Of a DNA stretch of 64,000 nt, positions 43,659-51,128 are shown piece after piece. Source of the stretch: Rugosimonospora africana (GTDB lineage: Bacteria > Actinomycetota > Actinomycetes > Mycobacteriales > Micromonosporaceae); assembly GCF_016862975.1 (NCBI RefSeq), contig NZ_BONZ01000023.1:62001-126000 (forward strand). The letters are read 5' to 3'. Both the position numbers and the translations under genes were made by a program. Positions within the stretch are counted from its first letter, which is position 1, and every line of letters starts with the position of its first letter. The notes beneath the pieces are model-generated. The model was given only the letters and a program-made list of their open reading frames with translations. It had not been told where the DNA came from and ran no database searches.

Positions 43659-44612
43659 GTGACCGCCGCGACGCGGCACATCGCCGCCTCCGACGCTCCC
43701 GCTGTCCCCAATTTCCGCACCGGCCGGGCTTTCCCGGCGTCCCAGGGTTTCCCCGCTTCCCGGCAACTGCCCGTTTCCGGCATCCGGGCCACGACCGATG
43801 TCGCCGCCCGGCACTGGCGTCGGGCCGCCGACATCCGGCGTGAATGGCTCCACTGTGGACTGTCCACCGATCCCGCCGACCGGGAAGCCGCCGAGCAGGC
43901 TCTGGCCACCGTCTACGCGCGGCTGCGCCGGCCACGACCCCGGTTCGTCTGGGTCGACTCGCCACGCCAGGCGCTTCCGCTCGTCGCCGGCCTGCCCACG
44001 CTGGACACCCTGTACCAGTGGGTGATCCGGCCACCGCACAGCGGGCCGCCGCCGCTGGCGAGCGACCTCGCCGCCTCGCTGTCGCGGCTGCGCGGCGCGC
44101 TCGATGAGCGGATCACCCGACCCGATTTCGAGCCGCCACCGCCCAAACGCAAGAGCACGCAGGAGCCGTGGCCGACTCTGGCGCCGCTCGACGCGCTGCG
44201 GGCCGGCGTTCCGTTCCGCGAGGTGCTCCGCCAGGGCGTGCGCGACGCGCTGCGGACCAGCCTCGCCGAGGGGTTCTCCCTGCCGGTGCGCGGAGCACTC
44301 GCCGAGCGGGGCACGCCGGCCGTCTGCTGGTACGGGCAGCAGGAGGCGTACTGGATCGGGTACTACGACACGTGGCGCCGCCTCGGACTGGCCCAGTACA
44401 GTCCGGCGGACGACAGGCAACTGGACGTGTGGGCCACGCTCGCCCGCTCCTGCGGCTGGTGGTGGCCGGGCGAGACCGTGTGTGTGGTCGTCGAGCGGCC
44501 GGCCGCGATCCGGGTGGAGCGGGTGCCGGGCGGGCACCACGAACAGGTGCGACCGCGCCGGGACGACGGCCCGGCGGTCGAGTACCGCGACGGTTGGTGT
44601 CCCGACGTGTGA
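43659..44612 (+). CDS. conserved hypothetical protein, DUF6745-like
   Basis: 317 residues from a GTG. It begins with a variable 45-residue region, then HWRRAADIRREWLHCGLSTDPADREAAEQALATVYARLRRPRPRFVWVDSPRQAL, the recognisable start of an actinobacterial family of unknown function (DUF6745). The C-terminal part is rich in Trp/Tyr (WYGQQEAYWIGYYDTWRRLG; GWWWPGETVCVVVERPA), where such proteins mention potential metabolites or produce ligand clefts only by speculation. No operon partner. It ends with a strong hairpin shared with the convergent acylphosphatase gene. Confidence 0.65.
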   Translation: MTAATRHIAASDAPAVPNFRTGRAFPASQGFPASRQLPVSGIRATTDVAARHWRRAADIRREWLHCGLSTDPADREAAEQALATVYARLRRPRPRFVWVDSPRQALPLVAGLPTLDTLYQWVIRPPHSGPPPLASDLAASLSRLRGALDERITRPDFEPPPPKRKSTQEPWPTLAPLDALRAGVPFREVLRQGVRDALRTSLAEGFSLPVRGALAERGTPAVCWYGQQEAYWIGYYDTWRRLGLAQYSPADDRQLDVWATLARSCGWWWPGETVCVVVERPAAIRVERVPGGHHEQVRPRRDDGPAVEYRDGWCPDV

Positions 44613-44623
44613 GCGGTTGGTCT

Positions 44624-44654
44624 GGGTGTTCCCCGGCAGTGCCGGGGAACACCC
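44624..44654. terminator. bidirectional hairpin terminator
   Basis: Perfect 14-bp arms GGGTGTTCCCCGGC and GCCGGGGAACACCC with a 3-nt loop, centred between two convergent genes. Confidence 0.9.
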
Positions 44655-44682
44655 GCCGCCCCGGCGCTATCCCGATCCGGCG

Positions 44683-44949
44683 CTACCGGATGGCGAAGCC
44701 GTCGATCCCCTCCGGTTGTTCGGTGTGTACCTCGATGTCCTCGACCACGGCCGAGTCGGGGCCGTGGCGCATCCATTCGACCAGCTGACCGACCTGGTCG
44801 GCCGAGCCCTCGAAGACCGCCTCGACCCGGCCGTCCGGCCGGTTGCGCACCCAGCCCCGGACGCCCTGCCGTACGGCCAGCTGCCGGCAACTGTCGCGGA
44901 AGTACACGCCCTGGACGCGACCGCTCACGAGCACCCGGCTACGAATCAC
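44683..44949 (-). CDS. acyP: acylphosphatase
   Basis: 88 residues, exactly the family size. Hydrolyses acyl phosphates. The signature VSGRVQGVYFRDSCRQLAVRQGVRGWVRNRPDGRVEAVFEG contains the phosphate-binding loop (GRVQGVYFR, catalytic Arg) and the catalytic Asn in GWVRNRPDG. One normally invariant-looking helix residue differs (S-C-R-Q in place of T-R-x-x), without effect on the active site. Monocistronic. Confidence 0.95.
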   Translation of the reverse strand: MIRSRVLVSGRVQGVYFRDSCRQLAVRQGVRGWVRNRPDGRVEAVFEGSADQVGQLVEWMRHGPDSAVVEDIEVHTEQPEGIDGFAIR

Positions 44950-45035
44950 ACGCCCAGGCTACGGCCCGCTCACCGACCCCGCGCGGCTCTCCGGCGGACG
45001 CCAGCGGTGCGGGCGTACAACGCGGCGTGAGCCGT

Positions 45036-45080
45036 CCGGGTCGGCGGGTGCGGGGGAGGACCCCGGGCCCGCCGACCCGG
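45036..45080 (+). promoter_or_regulatory. large hairpin upstream of the TauE/SafE gene
   Basis: Arms CCGGGTCGGCGGG (45036-45048) and CCCGCCGACCCGG (45068-45080) pair perfectly over 13 bp; the 19-nt loop has an inner GGGG/CCCC stem. No gene on the plus strand ends just before it, so it is a leader structure or an operator rather than an obvious terminator. A smaller dyad TTGCC-ATCGAA-GGCAA follows at 45086-45101. Confidence 0.5.
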
Positions 45081-45128
45081 TACCGTTGCCATCGAAGGCA
45101 ATCGTCGTCTGGATCCTTGGGTGCGCCG

Positions 45129-45986
45129 ATGGGACACGAATCGCCGGCCGTGCTGGCATTGCTCGCGCTGATCGGACTGGCCGGTGGGGTGGGCATCACC
45201 GCGGTTGGGCCGGGCGGGGTACTGCCCACGATCGGGATGTTCCTGCTGACCGGGCTGTCTCCGGTGGGCGTGGCCGGCACCTCCATCGTGACCCAGGTGG
45301 GGACCGGCGTCGTGGGTACCGCCGCGTATGTCCGTTCGGGTCAGCTCCGGCAACCGGCGACCCGCCGGGTGGCCGCGATCCTCGCCGCGGCCTCGGTGGT
45401 CGGTACGCCGCTGGGCGTGCTGTGCAACACGCTGGTCAGCGGCCGGGCGTTCGGGTTGCTGCTCGCGGTGGTGGTCGCGGCGACCGGGGTGCTGGTGTGG
45501 GTGCGCGAGCTGTCGGCCCGTCGTGTGCCGGCCGGCGACGCTTCCGCCCGCCGGCTGTCCACCGCGGACCCGTCAGCCGGTTCGATGCCGGCTGGTGATG
45601 CTGACTCCGGCGACGCCGACCCGGCGGCGCGGTTGTCGCCGCTGGTCGTCGCGGCGGTGGGGTTGGTGGTGGCGACCGGGGCCGGCCTTTTCGGGATCGG
45701 CGGCCCGATGCTCAGCGTGCCGCTCCTGGTGGCCTGCGGGCTGCCGCTGCTGCCGGCGCTGGCCGCCGCGCAGGCCCAGTCCGTGGTCATCGCCGGCATC
45801 GGGACGGTCGGGTACGTCCTGCACGGCGGCATCGACTGGCCGCTGGCCGTGCTCGTCGGCGTTCCGGAGCTGGCCGGGGTGCTCATCGGTTGGCGGATCG
45901 CCCACGCGGTACCCGCCCGCCAGCTCAAGTACACGCTCGCCGCCATACTCGTCGCGTTGGCTCCGTACCTCGCGATCCACGGCTGA
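45129..45986 (+). CDS. sulfite exporter TauE/SafE family (TSUP) membrane protein
   Basis: 285-residue membrane protein with about eight helices in two repeats. Repeat starts are visible as GLAGGVGITAVGPGGVLPTIGMFLLTGLSP and VVATGAGLFGIGGPMLSVPLLVACGLP, the paired TSUP signature. The hydrophilic loop between them (RELSARRVPAGDASARRLST) is unusually long and repetitive. TSUP proteins move sulfonates, sulfite or other organic anions. The substrate is unknown; there is no sulfur-metabolism gene nearby. Confidence 0.87.
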   Translation: MGHESPAVLALLALIGLAGGVGITAVGPGGVLPTIGMFLLTGLSPVGVAGTSIVTQVGTGVVGTAAYVRSGQLRQPATRRVAAILAAASVVGTPLGVLCNTLVSGRAFGLLLAVVVAATGVLVWVRELSARRVPAGDASARRLSTADPSAGSMPAGDADSGDADPAARLSPLVVAAVGLVVATGAGLFGIGGPMLSVPLLVACGLPLLPALAAAQAQSVVIAGIGTVGYVLHGGIDWPLAVLVGVPELAGVLIGWRIAHAVPARQLKYTLAAILVALAPYLAIHG

Positions 45987-46032
45987 GACCCGACCGGCGC
46001 CACTCCGCGTGGGGGTGGCGCCGGCACAGTGC

Positions 46033-47562
46033 CTACAGTGGACTCGCGTCAGGCTCGGGCTGGCGTTCCGGCACCGGTTCGGCGGCCGGCTGGGGCTTCG
46101 GCCGGAGCACCGCGGCCGCGAGGACGACGGCGCCGACAGCGCCGACCAACCCGGCGATGGACGCGATCGACATGGCCTTGACGAACGCTTCCCGGGCGAC
46201 GTGTGCCAGCCCGGCGTCGCCGGTGGCGGCGGCGACCCCCAGGGCCTCGCCGATCGAGTGCCGTGCCGGACCGGTGACATCGTCCGGCATCGCCGCGGAG
46301 AACGCCGCGGTCAGCACGCTGCCCAGGATGGCCACGCTCAGCGCCTGGCCGACCTGCTGCACGGTGTCGTTGACCGCTGAGCCGACACCGGCCCGATCGT
46401 GCGGCAGCGCGCCGAGCAGGGTGCCGTACAACCCGGGCCCCGCCGTGCCGCTGCCCGCGCCGATGATGACCAGTGCCACGACCAGCTTCCCGTACCCGTC
46501 GGCCATGGAGATCGTGGCGAGTACCCCGAAGCCGACCGCCAGCAGCCCGAGCCCGATGGCGGCGGCGGCCCGGACGCCGAACTTCTTGTCCACCACCACA
46601 CCGATCCCGTTGAACACGATCGCGGCGGCGAGCAGAGGCGCCAGGGCGAAGCCGGCCCGCAGCGGGGTGAACCCCAGAACGAACTGCAGGTACTGGGTCA
46701 GCGCGAGCATCACGCCGCCCGCGGCGAACGACAGCAGCACGATCGAGAGGCTCGCGCCGGAGAAGTTCCGGTTGCTGAACAGCGCCATCGGCAGCATCGG
46801 GTGCGTGGACTGCCGTTCCCACAACGCGAAGAGGGTCAGCACGACGACCGCCACACCGAACCCGCCCAGCGTCTGCGCCGAGCCCATCCCGTACTTACCG
46901 GCGTTGATGACGCCCCAGACCAGGGATGTCATGCCCACCATGGACAGCAGGGCGCCGACCGGGTCCGGGCGCATCGCCGGGCCCCGCGACTCCGGGATGA
47001 TGGCCAGCGCGGCGATGATGCCCAGCGCGGCGATCGGCACGTTGAGCAGGAACACCGAGCCCCACCAGAAGTGGGCGAGCAGGAGGCCGCCGAGGGTGGG
47101 GCCGCCGACCGCGCCGAGCGTGAGCACGGAGCTCCAGATGGCGATGGCCTTCTTGCGTTCCTTGTCGTCGAAGACAGTGGTGAGGATCGACAGCGTGCCG
47201 GGCATCAGGAACGCGCCGCCGATGCCCATGAGTGCCCGGGTCGCGATGAGCTGGCCGGGGCTGTGGGCGAAGGAGGCGGCCAGCGATGCGCCGCCGAACA
47301 CGATCAGACCGATGATCAGGCCGCGCCGGCGGCCGTGCCGGTCGGACAGGCTGCCCGCGGTGAGCAGCAGCCCGGCGAAGACCAGGATGTACGCGTCGAT
47401 GATCCACTGAATGTCGGAGCTGCTGGCGTGCAGGTCGCTCACCAGCGTGGGGATGGCCACGTTGAGCACCGTGTTGTCGACGACCAGCACGAGCAGGCTC
47501 AGGCACAGGACGCCGAGGATCACCCAACGCCGCGGATGAGCCGTGGAAGTCGGTGCTGACAT
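46033..47562 (-). CDS. MFS drug-efflux transporter (DHA2 / QacA type, 14 TM)
   Basis: 509-residue exporter from the ATG at 47562. Fourteen hydrophobic segments and DHA2 motifs: VVDNTVLNVAIPTLVSDLHASSSDIQWIIDAYIL, then the A motif GSLSDRHGRRRGLIIGL and motif C-like GAVGGPTLGGLLL. Such proteins expel dyes, antiseptics and antibiotics by proton antiport. A divergent TetR gene lies 126 bp away, with a long perfect inverted repeat overlapping this gene's -35 box, so repression by that TetR is well supported. Confidence 0.93.
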   Translation of the reverse strand: MSAPTSTAHPRRWVILGVLCLSLLVLVVDNTVLNVAIPTLVSDLHASSSDIQWIIDAYILVFAGLLLTAGSLSDRHGRRRGLIIGLIVFGGASLAASFAHSPGQLIATRALMGIGGAFLMPGTLSILTTVFDDKERKKAIAIWSSVLTLGAVGGPTLGGLLLAHFWWGSVFLLNVPIAALGIIAALAIIPESRGPAMRPDPVGALLSMVGMTSLVWGVINAGKYGMGSAQTLGGFGVAVVVLTLFALWERQSTHPMLPMALFSNRNFSGASLSIVLLSFAAGGVMLALTQYLQFVLGFTPLRAGFALAPLLAAAIVFNGIGVVVDKKFGVRAAAAIGLGLLAVGFGVLATISMADGYGKLVVALVIIGAGSGTAGPGLYGTLLGALPHDRAGVGSAVNDTVQQVGQALSVAILGSVLTAAFSAAMPDDVTGPARHSIGEALGVAAATGDAGLAHVAREAFVKAMSIASIAGLVGAVGAVVLAAAVLRPKPQPAAEPVPERQPEPDASPL

Positions 47563-47578
47563 GACAGGACACCCTTCG

Positions 47579-47607
47579 ATCGCACTTTGTCCAGTTCTCT
47601 CGAACAA
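47579..47607 (-). promoter_or_regulatory. promoter of the DHA2 exporter
   Basis: Read on the minus strand, TTGTTC (47607-47602) and TGCGAT (47584-47579) are separated by 17 bp. The -35 box lies inside the left arm of the TetR-type operator. Confidence 0.6.
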
Positions 47608-47638
47608 AGTACCACGACCGGCGAACTTTGTTCGAGAG
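47597..47638. promoter_or_regulatory. TetR operator, perfect 14-bp inverted repeat
   Basis: CTCTCGAACAAAGT (47597-47610), 14-nt spacer, ACTTTGTTCGAGAG (47625-47638). It is centred between the divergent exporter and TetR genes and covers the exporter's -35 box. The two arms are themselves spaced like two repressor dimers or one extended site. Confidence 0.8.
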
Positions 47639-47687
47639 CCGGGGTACGATGCTACCGAGTGTGATCCGTCGGACGGAGAAGAGACGC

Positions 47688-48419
47688 ATGCCAAAAGCCG
47701 CCAACCCGATCGCCGGTTCGGTGTGGGTCCGCCCCGGCCGCTCCCGCGGCACTCAGCCGACGCTGAGCCGGGAGCAGATCGTGAAAGCCACCGTCGAGCT
47801 GCTCGACGAGCTGGGACTGGGCGGCCTGACCATGCGCAAGCTCGGTGCCAGACTCGGCGCCGGGGCGACGTCGCTCTACTGGTACGTGTCGAACAAGGAC
47901 GACCTGCTCGAGTTGGCCATGGACGAGGTGATGGCAGAGCTCGAGATCCCGGCCCTGACGGAGGCCGGCTGGCGGGAGCCGGCCGCCGCGCTCTCCCGGG
48001 GGTTGCGGTCGATGGTCCTGCGGCACCCGTGGTTCACCGGCCTGCTGGGCAACACGCCCAACATCGGCCCCAACGCGATGCGGGTCACCGACCGCTCGAT
48101 CGCGATCCTGACGGCCGCGGGCTTTTCGGGCATGGACCTCGGATACGTGAGCCAGATGCTGATCTGTCACGCCCTCGGTGCGGCGACGGTGGAGGCGGGG
48201 TGGCGCAGGAACGCGGCGACGCGGGTGAGCGTGTCGGAGTTGGCGGACTCGCTGTCGGAGTACTACGAGCGGGACAACGCCGCGAAGTACCCGAACTACG
48301 TGACCTGGTGGAAGGAGAACAGGTCGCTGGACATCGACAAGTTCGAGCACGACAGCTTCGAGTTCGCGCTGGAGCGGCTCCTGGACGGCCTGGCGGTCTG
48401 GCGCGACCGCCCGAAGTGA
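47688..48419 (+). CDS. TetR family repressor of the divergent drug exporter
   Basis: 243 residues from the ATG at 47688, preceded by GGAGAAG. The HTH reads LSREQIVKATVELLDELGLGGLTMRKLGARLGAGATSLYWYVSNKDDLLELAMDEVM, the TetR class whose members carry a TetR_C-type ligand domain. It is divergent from a DHA2 exporter with an extended operator between. The inducer is probably a substrate of the pump. Confidence 0.94.
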   Translation: MPKAANPIAGSVWVRPGRSRGTQPTLSREQIVKATVELLDELGLGGLTMRKLGARLGAGATSLYWYVSNKDDLLELAMDEVMAELEIPALTEAGWREPAAALSRGLRSMVLRHPWFTGLLGNTPNIGPNAMRVTDRSIAILTAAGFSGMDLGYVSQMLICHALGAATVEAGWRRNAATRVSVSELADSLSEYYERDNAAKYPNYVTWWKENRSLDIDKFEHDSFEFALERLLDGLAVWRDRPK

Positions 48420-48510
48420 CAGCGGACCCGCGGTAGGCGACGTGGCCCGATATCGGAGCGACGTGGGCTACCGTCTTGTGTGTGACGGACAGTGATATCG
48501 ATGGGAGTCT

Positions 48511-48775
48511 GTGTCCACTCGCTTTCGCCTCCTGACGGATGAGCCTGAAAGCACCGGGGACGAGCACTGGGACGTGTTCCTGGCGGCCCTGGCTGAGCAT
48601 CTTTTCGGCGCGGGATGGGCGAGGAGCGCCGGACTGGGCTGAGACACGATCCTTGCGTCAGTTCTGGTTCCCGTTTGACACTCAAGCGGCACGGGTGGAC
48701 GCCGTCGTCCACGCGCCGGCTGCGTTCAGACGCCGCGGCGTATACGTCTCGCCCGAGGAACTGGAGGTCGCGTGA
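48511..48775 (+). pseudogene. small actinobacterial gene broken by a frameshift
   Basis: From the GTG at 48511 (GGGAG upstream) one frame encodes VSTRFRLLTDEPESTGDEHW then DVFLAALAEHLFGA and runs into a stop at 48642. The next frame takes over around 48600-48616 with RDGRGAPDWAETRSLRQFWFP and continues to HAPAAFRRRGVYVSPEELEVA, stop at 48775. Joined, they give a coherent protein of about 88 residues, so a one-base indel is the likely cause (or a sequencing error). The family was not identified with certainty. It sits 28 bp before a nucleotidyltransferase gene, so a two-gene unit is possible. Confidence 0.6.
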
Positions 48776-48802
48776 ATTCGGATAGCCCGCGGCTCGATAG
48801 GC

Positions 48803-49630
48803 ATGCCGGCGATCAGTGAAGCGGGACGGTGTCCGCTAAGCGTCGTCGAATACGCCGGCCTGGTCTCGACCGTCCTCGCCGCCTCCCGCCCCGATCTGGT
48901 CGGGGTGTACCTGCACGGCTCGGCCGTGCTCGGCGGGTTCCAGCCCGGCCGCAGCGACGTCGACGTGCTGGCGGTCGTCGAGCGACCCGGGACGGTCGAC
49001 GCCCAGCGCGCCATGGGTGAGGCGGTCGCCGCGTCGGCACGGTCGTGCCCCGGCGCCGGCCTGGAACTGAGCGTCATCACGGTGACGACCGCGGCCACCA
49101 TCGGGTGTGGGCCTGTGGCCGCCTCCGCCGCAAACCGGCTCCGGCCGCAATCAGACGGGTTGGCGGCGTGCCCGTTCGAGGTGCACGTGAACACGACCGC
49201 TCCGGACGCGGCCATCGTGACCGGCGCGGACCACCCCGGCGATCCCGACCTCGTCCTGCACTGCGCGGTGTGCCGGGATCACGCCCGGGCAGTCACCGGG
49301 CCGCCGCCGGACCGAGTCTTCGGCCCGGTGCCCGCCGAGCGTGTGCTCGCCGCGATGACCGCGGACCTGCGCTGGGCGATCGACCAGGGACACATCGGGT
49401 ACGCCGTCCTCAACGCCTGCCGTGCGCTGCGGTACGCGGAGTCGGGACTGCTGTGCTCCAAGCGCGACGGTGCCGACTGGTACCTCGCCCGCCATCCCGG
49501 CGATCCCGTCGTTCTCGCCGCGCGGGACCACGCCCGGTCCGGCGACCCGGTACCGGTCGCCGAGGGCGCCACCCGCTTCCTGGAACAGACCCGGCGTCAC
49601 CTGCTGGCGGCGAGCGTCCGTCGCACCTGA
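48803..49630 (+). CDS. aadA-like nucleotidyltransferase (with DUF4111-type C-terminus)
   Basis: 275 residues. The N-terminal nucleotidyltransferase motif LHGSAVLGGFQPGRSDVDVLAVVE has the GS and DxD catalytic pattern of aminoglycoside adenylyltransferases. The C-terminal helical part has YAVLNACRALRYAESGLLCSKRDGADWYLARHP, as in the ANT(3'')/ANT(9) group. Between them an extra segment (about residues 95-118, TAATIGCGPVAASAANRLRP) interrupts the expected run from LELSVIT to PFEVHVNT. Its DNA shares 26 of 30 bp with an insert in the monooxygenase gene at 16.2 kb. It may be a resistance enzyme, a toxin-like NTase paired with the broken upstream gene, or inactive. Confidence 0.78.
   Translation: MPAISEAGRCPLSVVEYAGLVSTVLAASRPDLVGVYLHGSAVLGGFQPGRSDVDVLAVVERPGTVDAQRAMGEAVAASARSCPGAGLELSVITVTTAATIGCGPVAASAANRLRPQSDGLAACPFEVHVNTTAPDAAIVTGADHPGDPDLVLHCAVCRDHARAVTGPPPDRVFGPVPAERVLAAMTADLRWAIDQGHIGYAVLNACRALRYAESGLLCSKRDGADWYLARHPGDPVVLAARDHARSGDPVPVAEGATRFLEQTRRHLLAASVRRT
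49120..49149. repeat. shared sequence inside an apparent in-frame insertion (copy 2)
   Basis: CGCCTCCGCCGCAAACCGGC and the next ten bases match 16239-16268 at 26 of 30 positions. Here it is read in the sense direction and encodes AASAANRLRP, whereas in the monooxygenase gene it is read antisense. Confidence 0.5.
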
Positions 49631-49866
49631 GCGGTTTCTGCGCGGGCCGGGATCGAAGCGGCAGGTGTTGCCATCCGGCGGCGGGCTGTGATTGCATCGA
49701 CGGGCTGGCATGCCGACCCGCAGTGGCTCGTGACGTTCGCGCGGTGCTCGCCGCCCCCGCCCACCTTCGTGCGGCACCCTCCCGGGCGCGACCCGCACCC
49801 ACCCGTGTACCGCATCACCCGTGTACCGCGTCGCCGAACCCACGAATGCGCGTGCCTGGAGGTACC

Positions 49867-50490
49867 GTGCAGGACTCACCCGTCACAGCGGAACCCGCCG
49901 TACCCGCGCCGCCGACCCGGCGGCCAGCCCGGCGGCGGTGGCCCATCATCGCCCTGGTCCTCGTGTGCCTGACACTGCCGGCCGCGGCGCTGGCCGTACA
50001 GAACCCGGGATGGTTCTCCCGGTCGTCCGGCCAGCCCGGAGCCCTGCCCGACCGGCTGCGCATACCGCTCGCCGAGCAGGCGGTCTCCGCGCTGGAGAAC
50101 GCGCCGCAGATCGAGCACCTCGGCCACGACGAGGACAACGCCGGACCCCGGCGGGTCATGTGCACCGCCGATCCGTTCGGCATCGACCCGCCGGATGCGG
50201 CGACCGTGGCCGAGGTGCGGTGGGTCTACGCGCAGCACCTGTGCGTCATCGGGCAACCTGGACTGCCGTGGGACTACGCGACCAAGAGCGCCGGGCCGGT
50301 GGCGGTCGGGCTGGGCAACCCGCCGGTGGTACGGCTGCCGGTACCGCAGATCGACTACCGCACCCAGGTACGGCAGCTGATTCCGGCCCGGTACCAGCCG
50401 ATGGCCTTCGGGTCCTTCGCCCACCCCCAGCTGGTCGCCTCGCTGCGCCAGCGCTACAACCACGAGGTGGCGTCGAAGAAGACGTCCTGA
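49867..50490 (+). CDS. hypothetical membrane-anchored protein
   Basis: 207 residues from a GTG with TGGAGG upstream. A Pro/Arg-rich cytoplasmic start is followed by one transmembrane segment (WPIIALVLVCLTLPAAALAV, about 25-44) and an external domain with two cysteines (RVMCTADPFGIDPPD and YAQHLCVIGQPG) that may form a disulfide. No known family was recognised. It precedes the ECF sigma gene by 113 bp on the same strand and may belong to the same stress module, but this is only proximity. Confidence 0.6.
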   Translation: MQDSPVTAEPAVPAPPTRRPARRRWPIIALVLVCLTLPAAALAVQNPGWFSRSSGQPGALPDRLRIPLAEQAVSALENAPQIEHLGHDEDNAGPRRVMCTADPFGIDPPDAATVAEVRWVYAQHLCVIGQPGLPWDYATKSAGPVAVGLGNPPVVRLPVPQIDYRTQVRQLIPARYQPMAFGSFAHPQLVASLRQRYNHEVASKKTS

Positions 50491-50603
50491 CCGGTGCCGC
50501 TCCGCCCGCCGGAGCCCCGACCGATGCTGCTCGGCCCGATGCAACCTTCCGCGTGCCCGCACCCGTGAGTTAGGGCAACGGTTACCGGGGAAGCGGAGCG
50601 AGT

Positions 50604-51128
50604 ATGCGGGTCGAGGCCGAGCGGGAGTACGGCGACTACGTCGAGGCGCGGGCAGCCAGGTTGGTGCGCTTCGCCTACCTGCTGTGCGGGGACTGGCACC
50701 GGGCCGAGGACACGGTGCAGAACGCTCTGACGAAGCTCTACCTGGCCTGGCCCCGCCTCACCCGGACCACCGCAGTGGACGCCTACGTGCGGCGGATCGT
50801 GCTGCGGGTGCTGGCCGACGAGGGGCGGCTGGCCCGGTTCCGGCGCGAGCGACCGCACGACACGCTGCCCGAACCGCCCGCGGCACCCGACGCCACGGAC
50901 ACTCTCGGCGAGCGGATCGCGGTCATCGAAGCCCTGCGGCTGTTACCGCCCCGCCAGCGGGCGGCGGTGGTGCTGCGGTTCTGGGAGGACCAGTCCATCG
51001 AGCAGGTCGCGGAGGCGCTCGGCTGCTCGATCGGCACGGTGAAGAGCCAGACCACCCGGGGGCTTCAGGCGCTGCGCGGGCTTCTCGGGGACCGGGTTTC
51101 CGTATCAAGCGAGAGGAGCGAACGATGA
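50604..51128 (+). CDS. ECF RNA polymerase sigma factor, SigE family (actinobacterial)
   Basis: 174 residues. Region 2 reads FAYLLCGDWHRAEDTVQNALTKLYLAWPRL with the DW-AED pattern of the SigE/SigL-type ECF group. Region 4 reads LRLLPPRQRAAVVLRFWEDQSIEQVAEALGCSIGTVKSQTTRGLQALR. It overlaps the following membrane-protein gene by 4 bp (ATGA), the typical sigma plus anti-sigma arrangement. No autoregulatory promoter was recognised upstream. Confidence 0.93.
   Translation: MRVEAEREYGDYVEARAARLVRFAYLLCGDWHRAEDTVQNALTKLYLAWPRLTRTTAVDAYVRRIVLRVLADEGRLARFRRERPHDTLPEPPAAPDATDTLGERIAVIEALRLLPPRQRAAVVLRFWEDQSIEQVAEALGCSIGTVKSQTTRGLQALRGLLGDRVSVSSERSER

Noticed and set aside
43497-43660. GTG-initiated short frames in the gap after the ABC-F gene.
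   Set aside because: No ribosome-binding site or coding bias; the only solid element there is the dispersed repeat.
42936-44540. Long minus-strand frame whose product contains a segment (RLVWVVARRQTRRARLV) also found in another frame near 63.7 kb.
   Set aside because: The shared peptide is not a protein family. It is the translation of the 53-bp dispersed DNA repeat, reported as such.
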